64,000 nt of DNA from Saururus chinensis (GCA_035235625.1 CP141140.1:38869351-38933350), one strand, 5' to 3'; shown: positions 12,501 to 25,065, numbered from the stretch's first letter. Program-made: numbers and translations. The notes: generated from the sequence alone by a model not told the origin.

Positions 12501-15500
12501 GACTTACTTAGCCTGCTGCGTTCATTTGGGGAATCTTTTATATGCTAGATACTAATTCTCTTTAACTTATCTTGGTTTATATACAAAAATAAGCCTAATT
12601 ATATTTGATTATTTACTTGTACAACCATTTTCAATTACAATAACTTAAAATAATATGAAAACATATGGAGGCTGAAGTTAAATTCTCAAGGAGCTTTCGT
12701 CATTGCAGATTCATATGGAAACACATTACTGGCGTTCGGTTTTTAATTATGTGATACTTTTTTTGTCTGATCATGAAATTGTAAGTGACACTTAAAACTG
12801 CATTCATCATATGACCAAAAAATGTTTTCCAATCAATATCCTTAAGGGCACAAAAGTTGTATTTAGGTGTGTTAGTTTTGCTACAAGAATCCAGGTAGAG
12901 ATCTTTCTGCCCCTCAACACGGAATGACACCACAACAAATTTTTTAAAATGAATTACAACACAAAGCATGGTCCGAATATCCTGCGGTTAATAAAGTCAA
13001 GTACACATGAATATTAGTCACAGCATTTACCAAAACCATGAGACAATGGATTATAGCTCATAAAAGTTGACAGATACATCTGGGGTGAGGGCACTTCTAA
13101 CCTGTGTTAAGAACCCGCAAAACAATCTCGTCTAGAGCAGAATTGGATGGAGCACAAACCAGCACATGTAACCTGTATTTCCGGTTTGAGTTGATAATTT
13201 CTGGTTTCTGAGCAAAAAACGACAGAACATAACAAGATATGAATTCTCTAGAACTTTATGAGAAACCAAAACATGCTTGAGTGCGTAGGTACACATACCA
13301 AATTGAATTACATACCAACTCATTTCCGGTAGTTGGATAAAAACCATCATCACCATCAACGGGCATTATCAAGTCTCTAGGATTTAAACCTGTTAACCAA
13401 GGAGATGACTTTTCCCAGTGGTGATATCTGCATTGTCTCACAAAGAAGCATATTAGACTAAGAACAAATCAAATTATTAAGAGTTTATTATGGCCATACA
13501 GAACAAGCAACCATTATGCACTGATAAACATATCTCATAACAATATTGGCTATAGATGAAGTGTAACAATGTAACAAAAAAGGGAAAGATGAAAACCTGT
13601 GATTCTCATGAAAATACTAGAGCAAAGAGCACATGATATTCTCCAACTTTTGAGGATTTCTATTGAAGTAGCAGGAAACTATTGAAGTAGGAGGAAACAT
13701 ATTGTGACCTTTAGCCTTCCCATGTCATTAATTAGATTGTATTGGGACTATGTTGTGTTCCTCGGTTTTCTCTAAGATAGTAATTAGCCTATTTCCTCTC
13801 CTATAAAACCATGTAATTTGGGGCTAGAATGGCAATGAATCAGAAGTTATCTTTCTTACTATTCCCTTATTCCCTCTCTTTCCCTCTCTCACCCTTTCGG
13901 TTCACATCATTGGTACCGGAGCAACAATCCTGCGCCATCATGATAAGGTCCAAAGCCAAGGTCGACGAGCAGCACGCCACACCCAATTTACCACCTTCCT
14001 CCAACACCGAAGAACATACCTAAATTGGGTCCAGAGAAGGGACAATCCAACACAGCGATGGTGCTGATATTTCTAGCCTCCCGTCTCTCACACCCACCAT
14101 GATCGTCTCTTTCATCTTGAGCGTGGCTTGGAGGAATCACGCCGCGAGGTCAAGGAGACTCGCTGTGAACAGCAAACCCAATTCGCTGCCCTCGTGGAGC
14201 AACTCCAGCACTTAACAGCTTCCGCCGCTGTCAGCTCCTCTCCACATATCAGTTTTGGGACACTTTCCCCAAAGAACGTGACTCGCTCCGGCCGCGATGC
14301 AGACACAACATCTCAACCGCCAAGCCATAGCTGCTGCGGCATAGGTGATAGACAGCCGCCAACCTCCACTTATGTTGTCTCTAGTTTTACTGACCTACTG
14401 CTTGTTCCGCCGCTGCTCTCTCTACATGCCGCTCGCACCGCCACCGCTCGCTAAGTTTTCTGTCAGTCATCCAGTGTCAGAAAGCCCTCGACTTTTGCAT
14501 CCCCCCACTGGACCAACAACCCAGAGTTCCTTGGTGAGCATGGCGCTGCCACACACTCCATTACTCTCTACCTCAAGGACTGCCACCGGATCCCATGCCG
14601 TGGCTGTCCAGAGCACCGTTCTACCAGCCACTGCTTACTGGTCTTCCACTCCCGTGCTTCCATTGGGAAGGGAAGGCGGCCGCATCTGGTTTTCTTCCTC
14701 TGGGCTCGGGCGACAAGGGAACCGGAGGGTCCCGATCTACTCCTGGACCAGGCAGATTATCTACTAACACTAGACCGGAGAACCCACAAAATTATTCCAT
14801 CATAACCACAACCCATGACGGTCATCTTGGGACGGGTGCGCGGCATACCTCTTTTGAGGACCAACCAGAGTTTGAGGAAGATTTTATTGATGATACCAAT
14901 CCGTATGTCGATCAAAGAGTTCCTTTTCGAACCAATTCGTGTCTCATTTTTCAAGGCGATGAGCCCGATGAATGGTTGTCGCGCATTAACCGATTTTCTC
15001 AATTTCATCATACACCTATGTACAAACGAGTGGAGGTAGCCTCCTTTCAGATGGAGGGCTGTACCATGCGCTAGGTCGATCAATATTTGGATCAGCATCC
15101 TACTGCATCTTGGTATGACTTTTCCATAGCTCTTCTGCAACGTTTCAGACATTTGACACTCTTTTGTCTTATGCTTGCCAGCGTGGCACCCTTCAGGAGC
15201 ATGTCAATGAGTTTGAGACCTGGTCATACCAAGTTCATGGGTGGCCCAATATGTGCTTCTCGCCACATTCATCAAAGGTCTCAAACCTGATTTAAAGGCG
15301 AATATCCAATTCTTTCCTTGCAACACTTTGGAGGATACCATCTGCTTGGCATTTGTTTATGACGAACGGTTGGATCAGTTGCATCATCCCACTTTTTCAC
15401 GGCCAGCTTCCTCCACCTTTCCTCCTCAGTCCTTGCCCTCTTCTAGACCATCACATGGGAACCCACCACTCTCTACTCCTATGACACGACTCATCAATGC

Positions 15501-18500
15501 CCAGATGGTGGAGTAGCGCTCCAAGGGGATGTGCTATACATGTAATGAAAAGTATGCCCTTGAACACCGTTACAAAACATTGCATTGTTATATTGTTATG
15601 ACTCTTGTGATAAAGAGCCAAATCCACCAACAGATGAGGAAACCATTTCTGTCAATACTACCAATATGGAGATCACATTGCATGCCTTTTCCAGAGCCTA
15701 TACTCCTCGAACTATGCGAGTTCAAGGTATGATTAAAAGCAATATGTCTCGGTGTTAATTGACCGTTGCAGCACCCACAATTTTGTGAATGGCAGGGTTG
15801 CATGGCGCTTGGGATATACTATTCAAGATTCAGCCACCTTTGATGTGTTAATCGGGGACGGAACCCGCCTCACGAGTTGTGGGATGTGTTCCCAAGTTGA
15901 GCTGCAGATTTAGAGCCACACATTCGATATATATCTTCTCCCTACTCAAGGAGCTGATATGGTCCTTGGGGTACAGTGGCTAGCGGAGCTGAGTCCAGTC
16001 AGTTTGGACTTTTCTTATGCCGGCAAAAAAGTTTACCTTATTGCACAGCCACCTGGATGTTTGTTGGGAGGCGTCTCTACAAAGTGTCTATCTCATTACC
16101 ACTGCCATCAGTATATGGTTCAACAGCGACCCACAACCGATATGATTTCCATGCAGGAACTTCCTTCTAACCTGACTTCCTTGCTGGCAGACTATGTTGT
16201 TCTTTTCCAAGAGCCTAGTGGGCTTCCTCCTATCCGTCCCTATGACCACCACATTCCCATTCAGCCAGGAGTTCCTCTTGCAAATGTTCACCCATACCGC
16301 TACCCACACATCCAGAAGATGGAAATTGAGCACTTGGTGCGAGAGATGCTTGAAGTTGGCATCATTCAACCCAGCCAATCCTCCTATTCTTCCTTTCTCT
16401 TGATTCATAAGGACAGCAATTGGCAATTATACGTAGATTACAGTGCCCTCAATCTCATCACATTGAAGGATAGGTATCTTATTCCCGTGATTGAGGAGTT
16501 ATTAGATGACTTGACAGGAGCCCGGTTTTACACTAAGCTTGATCTCCGATCCAGTTATTATCAAATCTGTATGCATCCTTCTGATGTACCCAAGACATAC
16601 CCAAGACAGCCTTTCGAACACACAATAGCCATTATGAGTTTTTGGTCATGCCACTCGGCTTGACTAATGCTCCTGCCACTTTCCAGAGCACGGCGATTCG
16701 TGCTCATCTTCTTTGAAGATATTTTGATATATAGGCCTGCTTGGGAGGACCATATAGAACATTTGCGGATTGTCTTTGAAATTCTTCTACAGCATTCTCT
16801 TTACTTGAAAAAATCCAAGTGTTCCTTCAGTTGCCACCAAATTGAATATTTGGGCCATATTATCTCTGCAGACGGTGTGGCGACCAATCCGGCTAAAATT
16901 GTTGTTGTTCGTGATTGACCTCCTTCCACAATGCAGGCTCTATGCGGCTCACAGGGTATTACTGGCGATTTATATCTTCTTATGAGGTGATCGCTGCTCC
17001 TCTAACTACTTTATTGAGGAAAGCCACTTTTATTTGGTCCCCTCATGCCCAACAAGCCTTCGAGGCTCTCTAGACAGCCCTAATTTTTGCACCAGTTCTT
17101 GCCTTGCCTAATTTCTCTAAAACTTTTGTTGTAGAAAGCAATGCTTCTGATGTAGGCCTTAGCACCGTTCTTATGCAGGAAGACTGGCCCATCGCTTTTT
17201 ACAGCAAAGCATTGTCCTCCTATTCTTGTTGTTTATCCTCTTATGAACGGTAAATGATTACTATCATCCAGGCAGTCGACAAGTGGCGTCCATATCTTCT
17301 AGGACACCACTTCATCATTCGGACTGACCACCAGCCTCTCAAGTATTTTTTGGACTAGAGAATTGCTACCCCTGCTCAACAGAGATGGGTCACTAAGCTT
17401 TTGAGCTATAAATACGAGTTGGTCTATAAACACGGGTGCAAGAATCGTGTCCCGACAATTTGAAGGCGCATCCTTGCATGCTCTTTCCGGTCCTGTTTTC
17501 CCTTTCCTTCAAGACTTACAAGCTACTTACTGCTCCGACCCTGAGTGTGTTCGCCTTATCGAATGCCTCCATGACGCGTCCATATCGATTTTCACCTCAT
17601 TTTGTTTTGCAAGATGGTTTTCTTATCCGCCAAGGGTGTTTATGGGTTCCTCGTTCAGAATCCCTCCAGTGCGATATTCTCCATCTTCACCGTAGTACTC
17701 CTATTGCTGGACATGAGGGGGTCTTCAAGACATATAAATGGGTCTCCCAGTGTTTTACTTGGCGAGGGCTCAAGAGAGATGTTCAGCGCTTTGTGGTCGT
17801 CTGTGATATTTGTCAACGCGCCAAAAGCCAAAAGTGATACCACCACCAGGCCTGCTTCAACCACTTCCAATTCCCAACCACGTATGGGAAGATATCAGCG
17901 TAGATTTCATCGAGGCCTTGCCCAAGGTTGAGGGAAAATCGGTCATTCTCATAGTGGTTGATCATTTCTCTACGCTCTCCTACCCCTACACTGCCAAGAG
18001 TGTTGCTGAAATCTTTATTCCCGATGTTGTTCGCTTGCATGGGACGCCCAAGACTATTACATGTGGCCGTGATCGGGTTTTCACTTCCTCCTTTTGGCAA
18101 GACTTATGGAGCATGCATGGTACTACCTTTTGTATGAGTTCCACTTACCACCCCTAGACCGATGGTCAAAGTGAGGTGTTCAACCGAATGTTTGGAGCAA
18201 TACTTACAGTGTTTTGCTCGGGACCAACCATGAACTTGGTTGTCCTTCCTTGCGTGGGCTGAGTACTCCTACAACACCGCCTATCATACGGCTACCAGAT
18301 ACAATCCATTTCAGGTGCTCTACAGTCGTCCTCCGCCCACTATCCTTCATTATACTCCACTTCGCTCCTCGATGGGTGCGGTGGATAACACTTTATAGAC
18401 TCAAGATAAAGTCTTGTGCTAGCTTCGCCGCAATTTGACAGCCTCTCAAAATCGGATGCATCATGTCTATCATTGTCGTCATGTGGATCAGGAATTTGCA

Positions 18501-21500
18501 GTTGGCAATCTCGTTTATCTACGCCAACAACCCTATCGGCAAACTTTTGTCCAGCAACCTGCTTCCGAGAAACTTGCCCACTGCTTCCATGGCCCCTATC
18601 CAATTCTTGCACGTATCGATAAGGTGGCTTATCGTTTATAACTGCCACATGAGGCCCAAATTCACCCAATGTTTCACGTTTCCCGTCTCCAGAAATTTGT
18701 GGGTGACCCAATGCCTCTTCCTAGCCCAGTTATGCCACCCCTACCCCCACTGCCCCTCCTTTGATTCCGGAGACCATTCTGGAAGAGCGCCACATTCGAC
18801 GTAACGGTCGCCTCATTTCTGAGGTTTTGGTTGGATGGCTTCACTATCCTCCTGAAGATGCTACTTGGCTGCCCATTACCGAATTCAAAGAGCGTTTCCC
18901 TGATTGGTCAGCTTGAGGCCAAGCCCCAGCAGAGTGGTGGAATATTGTGACCTTTAGCCTTCCCATGTCATTAATTAGATTGTATGGGGACTATATTGTG
19001 TTCCTTGGTTTTCTCTAGGATAGTAATTAGCATTTATGTTTCCTCTCCTATTAAACTATGTAATTTGGGGCTAAAATGGCAATGAATCAGAAGTTATCTT
19101 TCTTACTATTCCCCCATACCCTTTCGGTTCACATCAAAACAACACAGATAAAGTAGGAAAGAACTGTAAACAAACACGACCTACTTCTCCGGAATTGGTA
19201 ATTCTGGCCTGCGTCGCATGTCAGGGGCTCCTTCCCTACATTTGTTAAAATCAGTTGGTCATATGAAAATAGATAGGTAACAAATTATTGATTGTTTAGT
19301 CAACAAAATTAGAAGATACCAAAAAAGTTTAAATATGGTCACAGATTCAATTGGAAGTGCCAAAATCTTGTGAAGGTTGTGAAGTGAAATTTTAAAATTT
19401 TGAAGAGTTACTTGGATTGCACTCTCGATGGAACTGCATGTAGAACAGCACTTAAAAGCCCAAGAATAGTCTGTGTTTTTCCAGTCCCTGGAGGGCCCTA
19501 AAAGAACAAATAGACATGGTCTAAACATTATAAAGAACTAGGAAAATCATAATCATAAATAATAAACATCAATTTGCATTCTGCATGCCCTATCTGCAGT
19601 ACAATGGTTGTAGTAAACATGCTGCATATGCGTTCAAGTCATGTGATAGAAAGGATGGAGGACACTCTTAGCTAACTCCATTCAAGGTGATACAGTAATA
19701 GGTATTAAGACTATTTGTCTTTACGTTCTTTCCCACTTCCCTTTACTGCCTTTCATGTGCAATACTTCTCCAGGAAACCTTTCTCTAGTGCAAATTTTAC
19801 CCCAGCAAAGATCATGTTTATCGTTTCCACTTCCTTTTCCAAATCCTGTTTTCCTTCTGACGAGATAACTATAAATTCCGTGACAATTGTCGTACTTGAT
19901 AGGCATGAATATTTTCAGTTGTACATAGCTCAAATATCTTAAGGAATACATAAATTAAATGCTATCTCTTATGGTTTTGACATTGATAAACATGCTGAGC
20001 TATGTAAGTACAGAATAATGCATGACAAACATTAAGTGGAATTATATATGGCCTCAGGAGAACCAGTTCCAGCAGCTATTTGAATTTGTGATAAAAAGCA
20101 TCCATTAATTAGCAGTGAATATATCAAGTGATAATCTCATGTTCTCCTTTTTTTATTCTTTTTTGTATGTTCTTCATCACTGTTAATAAATTACAGAATT
20201 AGTAATAGAATACATGTAACCACAGCCATATAGCATGCTATTCGGTAGCATATTTTCTAACAATACCAGAAAGTATACATTTTTTTACCTAATAATAATC
20301 ATAATCAAGTAGCACCCTTTTCCCAACAATTTGCATGCACACCTAATAAACCTGAAAAATTAAGATTTAAAATCTTGCATAATCACTATAAACAGATGGT
20401 CATAGACGTCACAACTCATAGCTTGATTAATTCCGCCAAAATAAAAGTTTTTGGCATATATACCCCTGCCCTCCCCCCCAACTAATCATTTAGCCTAATT
20501 GAATTTTCCCCTCTCATGTTTATTATGTTGCACATTCTCCTTTCTTCTATGACATCATGACAAATGACCCCTTCATTCACTTTTGCTTTGTCAATTGCTA
20601 ATCATCTTATCACAATTAGTTCTTGTGATTAACTGCAATGCATAAGGAGGTTTAATTATACATTCCACCCTCTAGTTTATCTTCTATGACTCCTTTTCTA
20701 ATGTTATAGCAAATTACCCCTGCCGCAATCCAAATTTCTGTACTGCAATGCAAAGTATGATGTTTAATAGAATATGGGAAACCATTATTTAGTTACCCCT
20801 AAGGGGCCCTCTCCTAAAACTAGTATGGGAACTTCATAGAGTTCTAAATCTAGTTTCTCATTTCTTTTCTTTTCTGTTGAAGGAGAGAGACTGTGAGTCC
20901 ATGACAGGCTATGCCCTTGATTTGGTTAACCAGAGTATTACAAAGGATTTTAATCTGGTCTATCCCCTCTTTTTACATCACTTACGGTTATCTCTAAGTT
21001 CACTAGATATCACGTGAAGACCATAAAAAAATAATATATAAGTATCATGATCTATAGTTTTACATGACCATTTTTCATAATTGATAAAAAAAATGGCTAT
21101 AGTGAACAGATTATCTAGAAAAAATTGCTACCACTTGAAAAGGGGAAATTTCTCAAAATAAAGAAATTAGAGACGAAATTGGTAAGATCATAAAATTGAG
21201 TAGAGATTTTAACACGAGGGGAAGTTTGCAACCAACAAAGAAAATTTAAGTAGGAAATCTGCAAAATGGTAAACTAGCAGAGAAATACACAAATAGGCAA
21301 CATTATGGGGGGTATATCATTGTGTTCAATACGGCCATAGGGGAACCAGATCATGCAGCTATATTGATTAAAGACAATAAGCATGGCATTAATTGGCTGT
21401 GATATTACTGTTCCATATATCGCAATAATCTCATGTTCTTCTTTTAAACATCACCAGAAAAGATATATTTTCTGACACAATAAAACTAAGAGGTAGAAAT

Positions 21501-24198
21501 AATTATAACCAATCACTACTCAGTGCGATTAGTTTTTTTCTGAAAAAATTCAAACAATAACGAGTAAACGATGGACTTGAGCCATTGGATAAACAAACGT
21601 AAAACACATGAAATTCATGAAAACATACTAGTGGTTTAGCTCCTTCATGTCTTTATTGTGATATAATAAATACTAGTCCCTTATCTAGTTATATTAAAAG
21701 CACCATTTAAGTCTTATAACCATCGCTACATTAATACAAGATTAAATCTATTCAAATTCGAAGAGGAATGATAAAAAAAAAAGAATAATCACATAAAGAA
21801 GAATTCAAAGATATCAAGAACAGCTCAAATAATCATTTTCCCCCTGATCCCCACAGGGTTGGCAAGATTTTGGCAGTCTTAATTAGGAGCCTTTTATTCT
21901 TTATCATGCATAAAAAACTGACGATGTGGACAGGATTATGTAAATTGTGACCATCTAGTTAAGATTATTAGTTGTTGCTCAAAATTTCCCATCTGAGTCA
22001 AAATCCCCAGAATGAAAATACAAGACTTGCTACTCCAAAGATGCAACACTATCACATCCATGGTTCCACATCAAGGGACACGTGTTGAAGCCACCATTCC
22101 TGGTAGACTTTTTATTCTTCTGGTAACCATCCAGTCTTATCTCTTGCCACTTTCTTAGAAAAAGAAATCTGGTTGCCCACTCTAGGACCAATTCAAGAAA
22201 AGATCATATTCACCAGATATCAGGAAGGTAACACAGTTGATTTATTTTTTATTACTCAAGGGACGAAATATTGGTGATATTTGGTCCAGAAGAGAGATCA
22301 AGGAATTTCTCTCCAAATTACAGACGTGTTTATGTATCCAAGAATATTTGAAAACCTCGCTCTCATCAGTGATCAAACTTTGCTTAAACCCTTACTTTAA
22401 ATGCCAAAAAGATCAGGAGGCAAAGCCTGGTCTGGCTGTTCAACAAGGGTCAAGCTGCCCCAACTAATCTAAATCTATGACAACTCTTATCTTTACAAAC
22501 ACTTATAAATCTAACAATAAATGAGCTAATCAACTTACAACTCCTCCTCAATCAAGTGTCAAAAGAACAATATGAACATGAAAGAAGGAGCAAGCATTAG
22601 ATGGATAAAAACAAGAGAAAATGACAACTATATGCAATGCAGGAGAGTAACAAATCAGAAAGAAAGTAAACCTGAATAAGGACAAAAGTTTTGCGTGAAA
22701 GTCCAGCCTGCAATAAAAAATCAACTAAAATGACTAAGAAGATGACAATAGGCCTCCCTTCTGCACACTAATACACACCAAATAATCTTCATGGACAATA
22801 AAAGAAACTCACATGTATCGCCTCCAACTGAGATGTGTTGTGATTAGTCACAAGAAACTCCATCAGAGGCTTCGGAACATGCCAGGCACGATTGCCGTTG
22901 CCATCATCCATTATTCTTTCTTTGGCTGATAATATCAAATCTTCGAAAGGAAGTGTTCCCACAGAGTGTAGTGCTATATATTCACGCATTATTGTTGATA
23001 AACTAGTAATCTGTAGAACATATTAAGAAAATAAGTTAAAAAAAAACAGGAGAATAAAATACACATGTATTAACATTTGTTAGGCTGTATCAAAAGCCAT
23101 TACTTCAATAAACTTTGCTTGTATGTCCAAATCCACCCATGCTTAAGAAACATCCTTAAGCAAGAATAGAATTGCTAATGACAAATAATAGAATGGTACA
23201 ATAATGTATTGCAAAGATGTTCCTAGGATAAAGTACCTAGGACAAGAGATAAGCAAATGCTCAATTATACAATGGAAATGAACAATCACCTTCAGTATCC
23301 ACAGCATACTCTTGTCTGCCTTAAGTGCAGAGAGCAATCGTGACAACCTTGGGCTCGACTCGATTTTGTCCACATCAATCTGCTTGACTCCTCCACCCAG
23401 AAATGTCCGAAGTTTAAGCGTAATTGTATCAACATGATTTTCACGAAACTCCACTAGCGCGAAACCATATGTAATTGGAACCATCCCCTGTTGAAACTGC
23501 AAAATGACCCCTCATATAACATAACTACTTTCAACAGTAGCCATAACGAAAAAAGGAATCCAAGATGCAATCCACTTTGTTTACCTTCTCGTTGGAAAGC
23601 AATAGAAGATCATTTTCCGAAATTTCCATGCCGAATTCAGGGGGGACACCCATTGAGACTAAGTGAAATTCATTTGCTTCCCCACAAGTAACCACCGCCC
23701 CCCTCTGCCACTCAGTCTCTATTAACCCACAAATAATTCCAATAAATTAACACTAATCAACATCATTATTCATTTCGGTCCATATATAATAGGATCAATT
23801 TAAGAGAGAGCGAGAGAGAGAGAAAGAGAGGAATTTACCTTCCTCGTCTCTTCCTCGGACAATTTGGGCCTTGACTTCCTCGAACAAGAGCGGTTCGTAG
23901 GTGCCGATGTAATCAGCGAGGTTATCGTAGGTGTCCTTCACTCTCTTCAAGTTTGTAACTTTCTTCCTCTGCAGACAAACCCAGAATTTAAATATCAAAT
24001 CAACAGCTTCTAGACACGATTTTTATGGAAATGAACAACAAGTGATGAACAAAGAAAAGAAGAAGGGAATGAATGAGTTCAAATGACCGAGGTAGAATCT
24101 TTGAGGAGCTGCACGTAGTCCCCGCTTAGGACCAACTTCTGGAAGCGGGCCAGCTGGGGGGCGCTCTCCGAAGACTTCTTCTCCCCCTCCACCGCCAT
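9578..24198 (-). CDS. MAA3: Sen1-like SF1 RNA/DNA helicase, MAGATAMA 3 ortholog, complete (20 exons)
   Basis: Exons: 24198-24088, 23968-23839, 23718-23585, 23496-23290, 23010-22813, 22707-22672, 19497-19412, 19235-19185, 13427-13316, 13207-13102, 11972-11875, 11783-11676, 11580-11488, 11299-11246, 10998-10940, 10858-10774, 10694-10329, 10250-10128, 9959-9873, 9799-9578. All introns are GT-AG, all phases agree, and the sum is 2466 nt, or 821 residues plus stop, close to the Arabidopsis protein (about 818). The ATG at 24198 is the first in-frame one after an upstream stop. Motifs: [13 protein letters not shown] in exon 2; Walker A GPPGTGKT (273-280); DEAA (485-488); GDPVQLPAT (510-518); QYRMHPE (550-556); [16 protein letters not shown] (668-683); VGITRARSS (709-717). 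The C-terminus is acidic. The family is UPF1/SEN1-type superfamily 1. Arabidopsis MAA3 is a Sen1-like helicase needed for female gametophyte development and pollen-tube guidance, presumably acting in nuclear RNA processing. No break was seen, so the gene looks functional. Confidence 0.93.
11973..13101 (-). other. Intron 10 of MAA3
   Basis: A 1129-bp intron. It contains an open frame on the gene's strand at 12700-12969 that I do not recognise and that is not needed for a complete helicase, so I treat it as intronic. No mobile element ends were identified. Confidence 0.6.
13700..13909 (+). repeat. 5' LTR of the Reina-like element
   Basis: 210 bp, starting TATTGTGACCTTTAGCC and ending GGTTCACATCA. 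It contains CTATAAAACC at about 13800, a likely TATA box. It differs from the 3' copy at a few substitutions and two length changes. Confidence 0.88.
13911..13922 (+). other. Primer-binding site, initiator tRNA-Met type
   Basis: TGGTACCGGAGC, one base after the 5' LTR. It resembles the TGGTATCAGAGC complementary to plant initiator tRNA-Met. Confidence 0.65.
18943..19136 (+). repeat. 3' LTR of the Reina-like element
   Basis: 194 bp, preceded by a purine tract (about 18931-18942) and followed by the AAACA duplication. Near-identical to 13700-13909. Confidence 0.88.
19498..22671 (-). other. Intron 6 of MAA3 (3.2 kb)
   Basis: The intron separates VLIQ from GPPGTGKT, directly before the Walker A loop. 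It is AT-rich. Open frames at 19715-19942 (both strands) and 22237-22467 match no family I recognise. I found no LTR termini, target duplications or pol motifs, so the expansion is of unknown origin. Confidence 0.65.
23800..23831. repeat. GA-rich simple repeat in MAA3 intron 2
   Basis: An imperfect (GA)n tract on the plus strand, a pyrimidine tract on the coding strand, lying just inside intron 2 next to its donor side. Confidence 0.6.
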
Positions 24199-24480
24199 TC
24201 TCCTCGCCCCCTCGGGCCTCCCACTCCACCGTGCCCCGCCGCCGCCGCCGTCGCCTGCGCAGCTCGCCGTGTTTCGGAAAGTCTTGGTTTGCCGAGCACG
24301 GGTTTTGCAGGGGGAGGGTTTTGGCAAGGTGAGGCTATTTTCGTCAGTTCAGAATTTTATGAATATTTCACCGTCGTCTGGTAGGGCCGCGTTCAAAATG
24401 GGACCCGATCCGACCCGAGATTATTCGGGTCGGGTTGCGTCTAAAAAAAATATTTTTTCCGTACGAAAGTAAGGCTTTGC
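24199..24480 (-). promoter_or_regulatory. Presumed 5' UTR and promoter of MAA3
   Basis: GC- and CpG-rich between about 24150 and 24330, in contrast to AT-rich surroundings. The frame stays open upstream of the ATG for 43 codons, but this stretch has no ATG and is preceded by a stop, so it is more likely leader. No convincing TATA box; a GC-rich TATA-less promoter is plausible for a housekeeping gene. Confidence 0.4.
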
Positions 24481-24618
24481 TAGGATTAGGAAAAATGAAA
24501 GAAAGCGAAAGACAAGAAGGATGCAGGATAAAAAGATAAATGAAGGGATTCTTTTGAAAAAAATTTACTGTTTGAATAAAGAAAGTAAAGGAGAAAGTAC
24601 AAATTTATCCGCATATGT

Positions 24619-24733
24619 GCCACTTCTATTCTTTGGTGATTAATAAAACACAGGTCTATCATACTCCACTTAGATAAAAATTATGGTCTGCTGAAAAGTT
24701 TATAATTTCTTGTCACTAAAGAATAGAAGTGGC
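24619..24733. repeat. 21-bp inverted repeat with 73-bp loop
   Basis: GCCACTTCTATTCTTTGGTGA at 24619-24639 reads as the inverted copy of 24713-24733 with one mismatch. The region 24640-24830 also contains two diverged direct copies of a roughly 100-bp unit (ACACAGG..TCCACTTAG and ACACAGA..TCCACTAAG). It could be a small foldback element or a local duplication upstream of MAA3. Confidence 0.6.
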
Positions 24734-25065
24734 AGCAAATAATTTTAAAACACAGACCATTGCCTCTCCACTAAGATCCGCCTTAAAAAACGAAGGTCTA
24801 ATGAAAATTATAATTCCTCAATGCTTGATAAGAAATAAATAAGTAAATAATGAAAGAAAAAAAAATGATTAGAACCAAATTGATAAAAGAATGGGAAATT
24901 ACCTGATCTATTGAGAATAAATAATTTAAATTTACAGGTAGATCTTCAAACACAAAACCAAAAAAGCACAACAAAAATTTTATATCCACAAAACATCCAA
25001 AGCAACCCGCGGCATGCACATATATTATAAAACACAAATCTTTGTGAACAATGTGCAAATAAGCA

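Larger units (their letters stand above)
13700..19136 (+). mobile_element. Reina-clade-like chromovirus (Ty3/gypsy), broken, with both LTRs
   Basis: The full-length copy (5437 bp) has short LTRs at 13700-13909 and 18943-19136 and perfect AAACA target-site duplications at 13695-13699 and 19137-19141. A primer-binding site resembling initiator tRNA-Met (TGGTACCGGAGC) follows the 5' LTR, and a purine tract precedes the 3' LTR. Parts in order: gag about 14850-15520; protease about 15780-16060 ([12 protein letters not shown]); reverse transcriptase about 16150-16920; RNase H about 17090-17420; integrase with HHCC zinc region about 17700-17840 and core about 17875-18200; chromodomain-like C-terminus about 18770-18916 ([18 protein letters not shown]). 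The coding region is broken in several places. By hand count the LTRs differ at roughly 8 substitutions in about 190 aligned bases plus two length changes, suggesting an age of a few million years. Short LTRs, total size and chromodomain fit Reina. Confidence 0.88.
13428..19184 (-). other. Intron 8 of MAA3, enlarged by an LTR retrotransposon
   Basis: A 5757-bp intron between exon 8 (ending in GAG AA) and exon 9 (starting A TAT CAC). Removing the 5437-bp Reina-like element and one 5-bp duplication leaves about 315 bp, a size in line with its neighbours. The splice sites are intact, so splicing is probably preserved. The element lies in the opposite orientation to the gene. Confidence 0.85.

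Noticed and set aside
12700-12969. 89-residue open frame in MAA3 intron 10
   Set aside because: No recognisable motif, AT-rich, and the exons on both sides join in phase without it.
19715-19951. Overlapping open frames on both strands in MAA3 intron 6
   Set aside because: No family recognised and no splice context; both-strand openness suggests chance.
24199-24327. Extension of MAA3 by 43 residues upstream of the chosen start
   Set aside because: The frame is open but begins at TTG, not ATG, and a stop lies shortly upstream. Protein length already matches the family from 24198.
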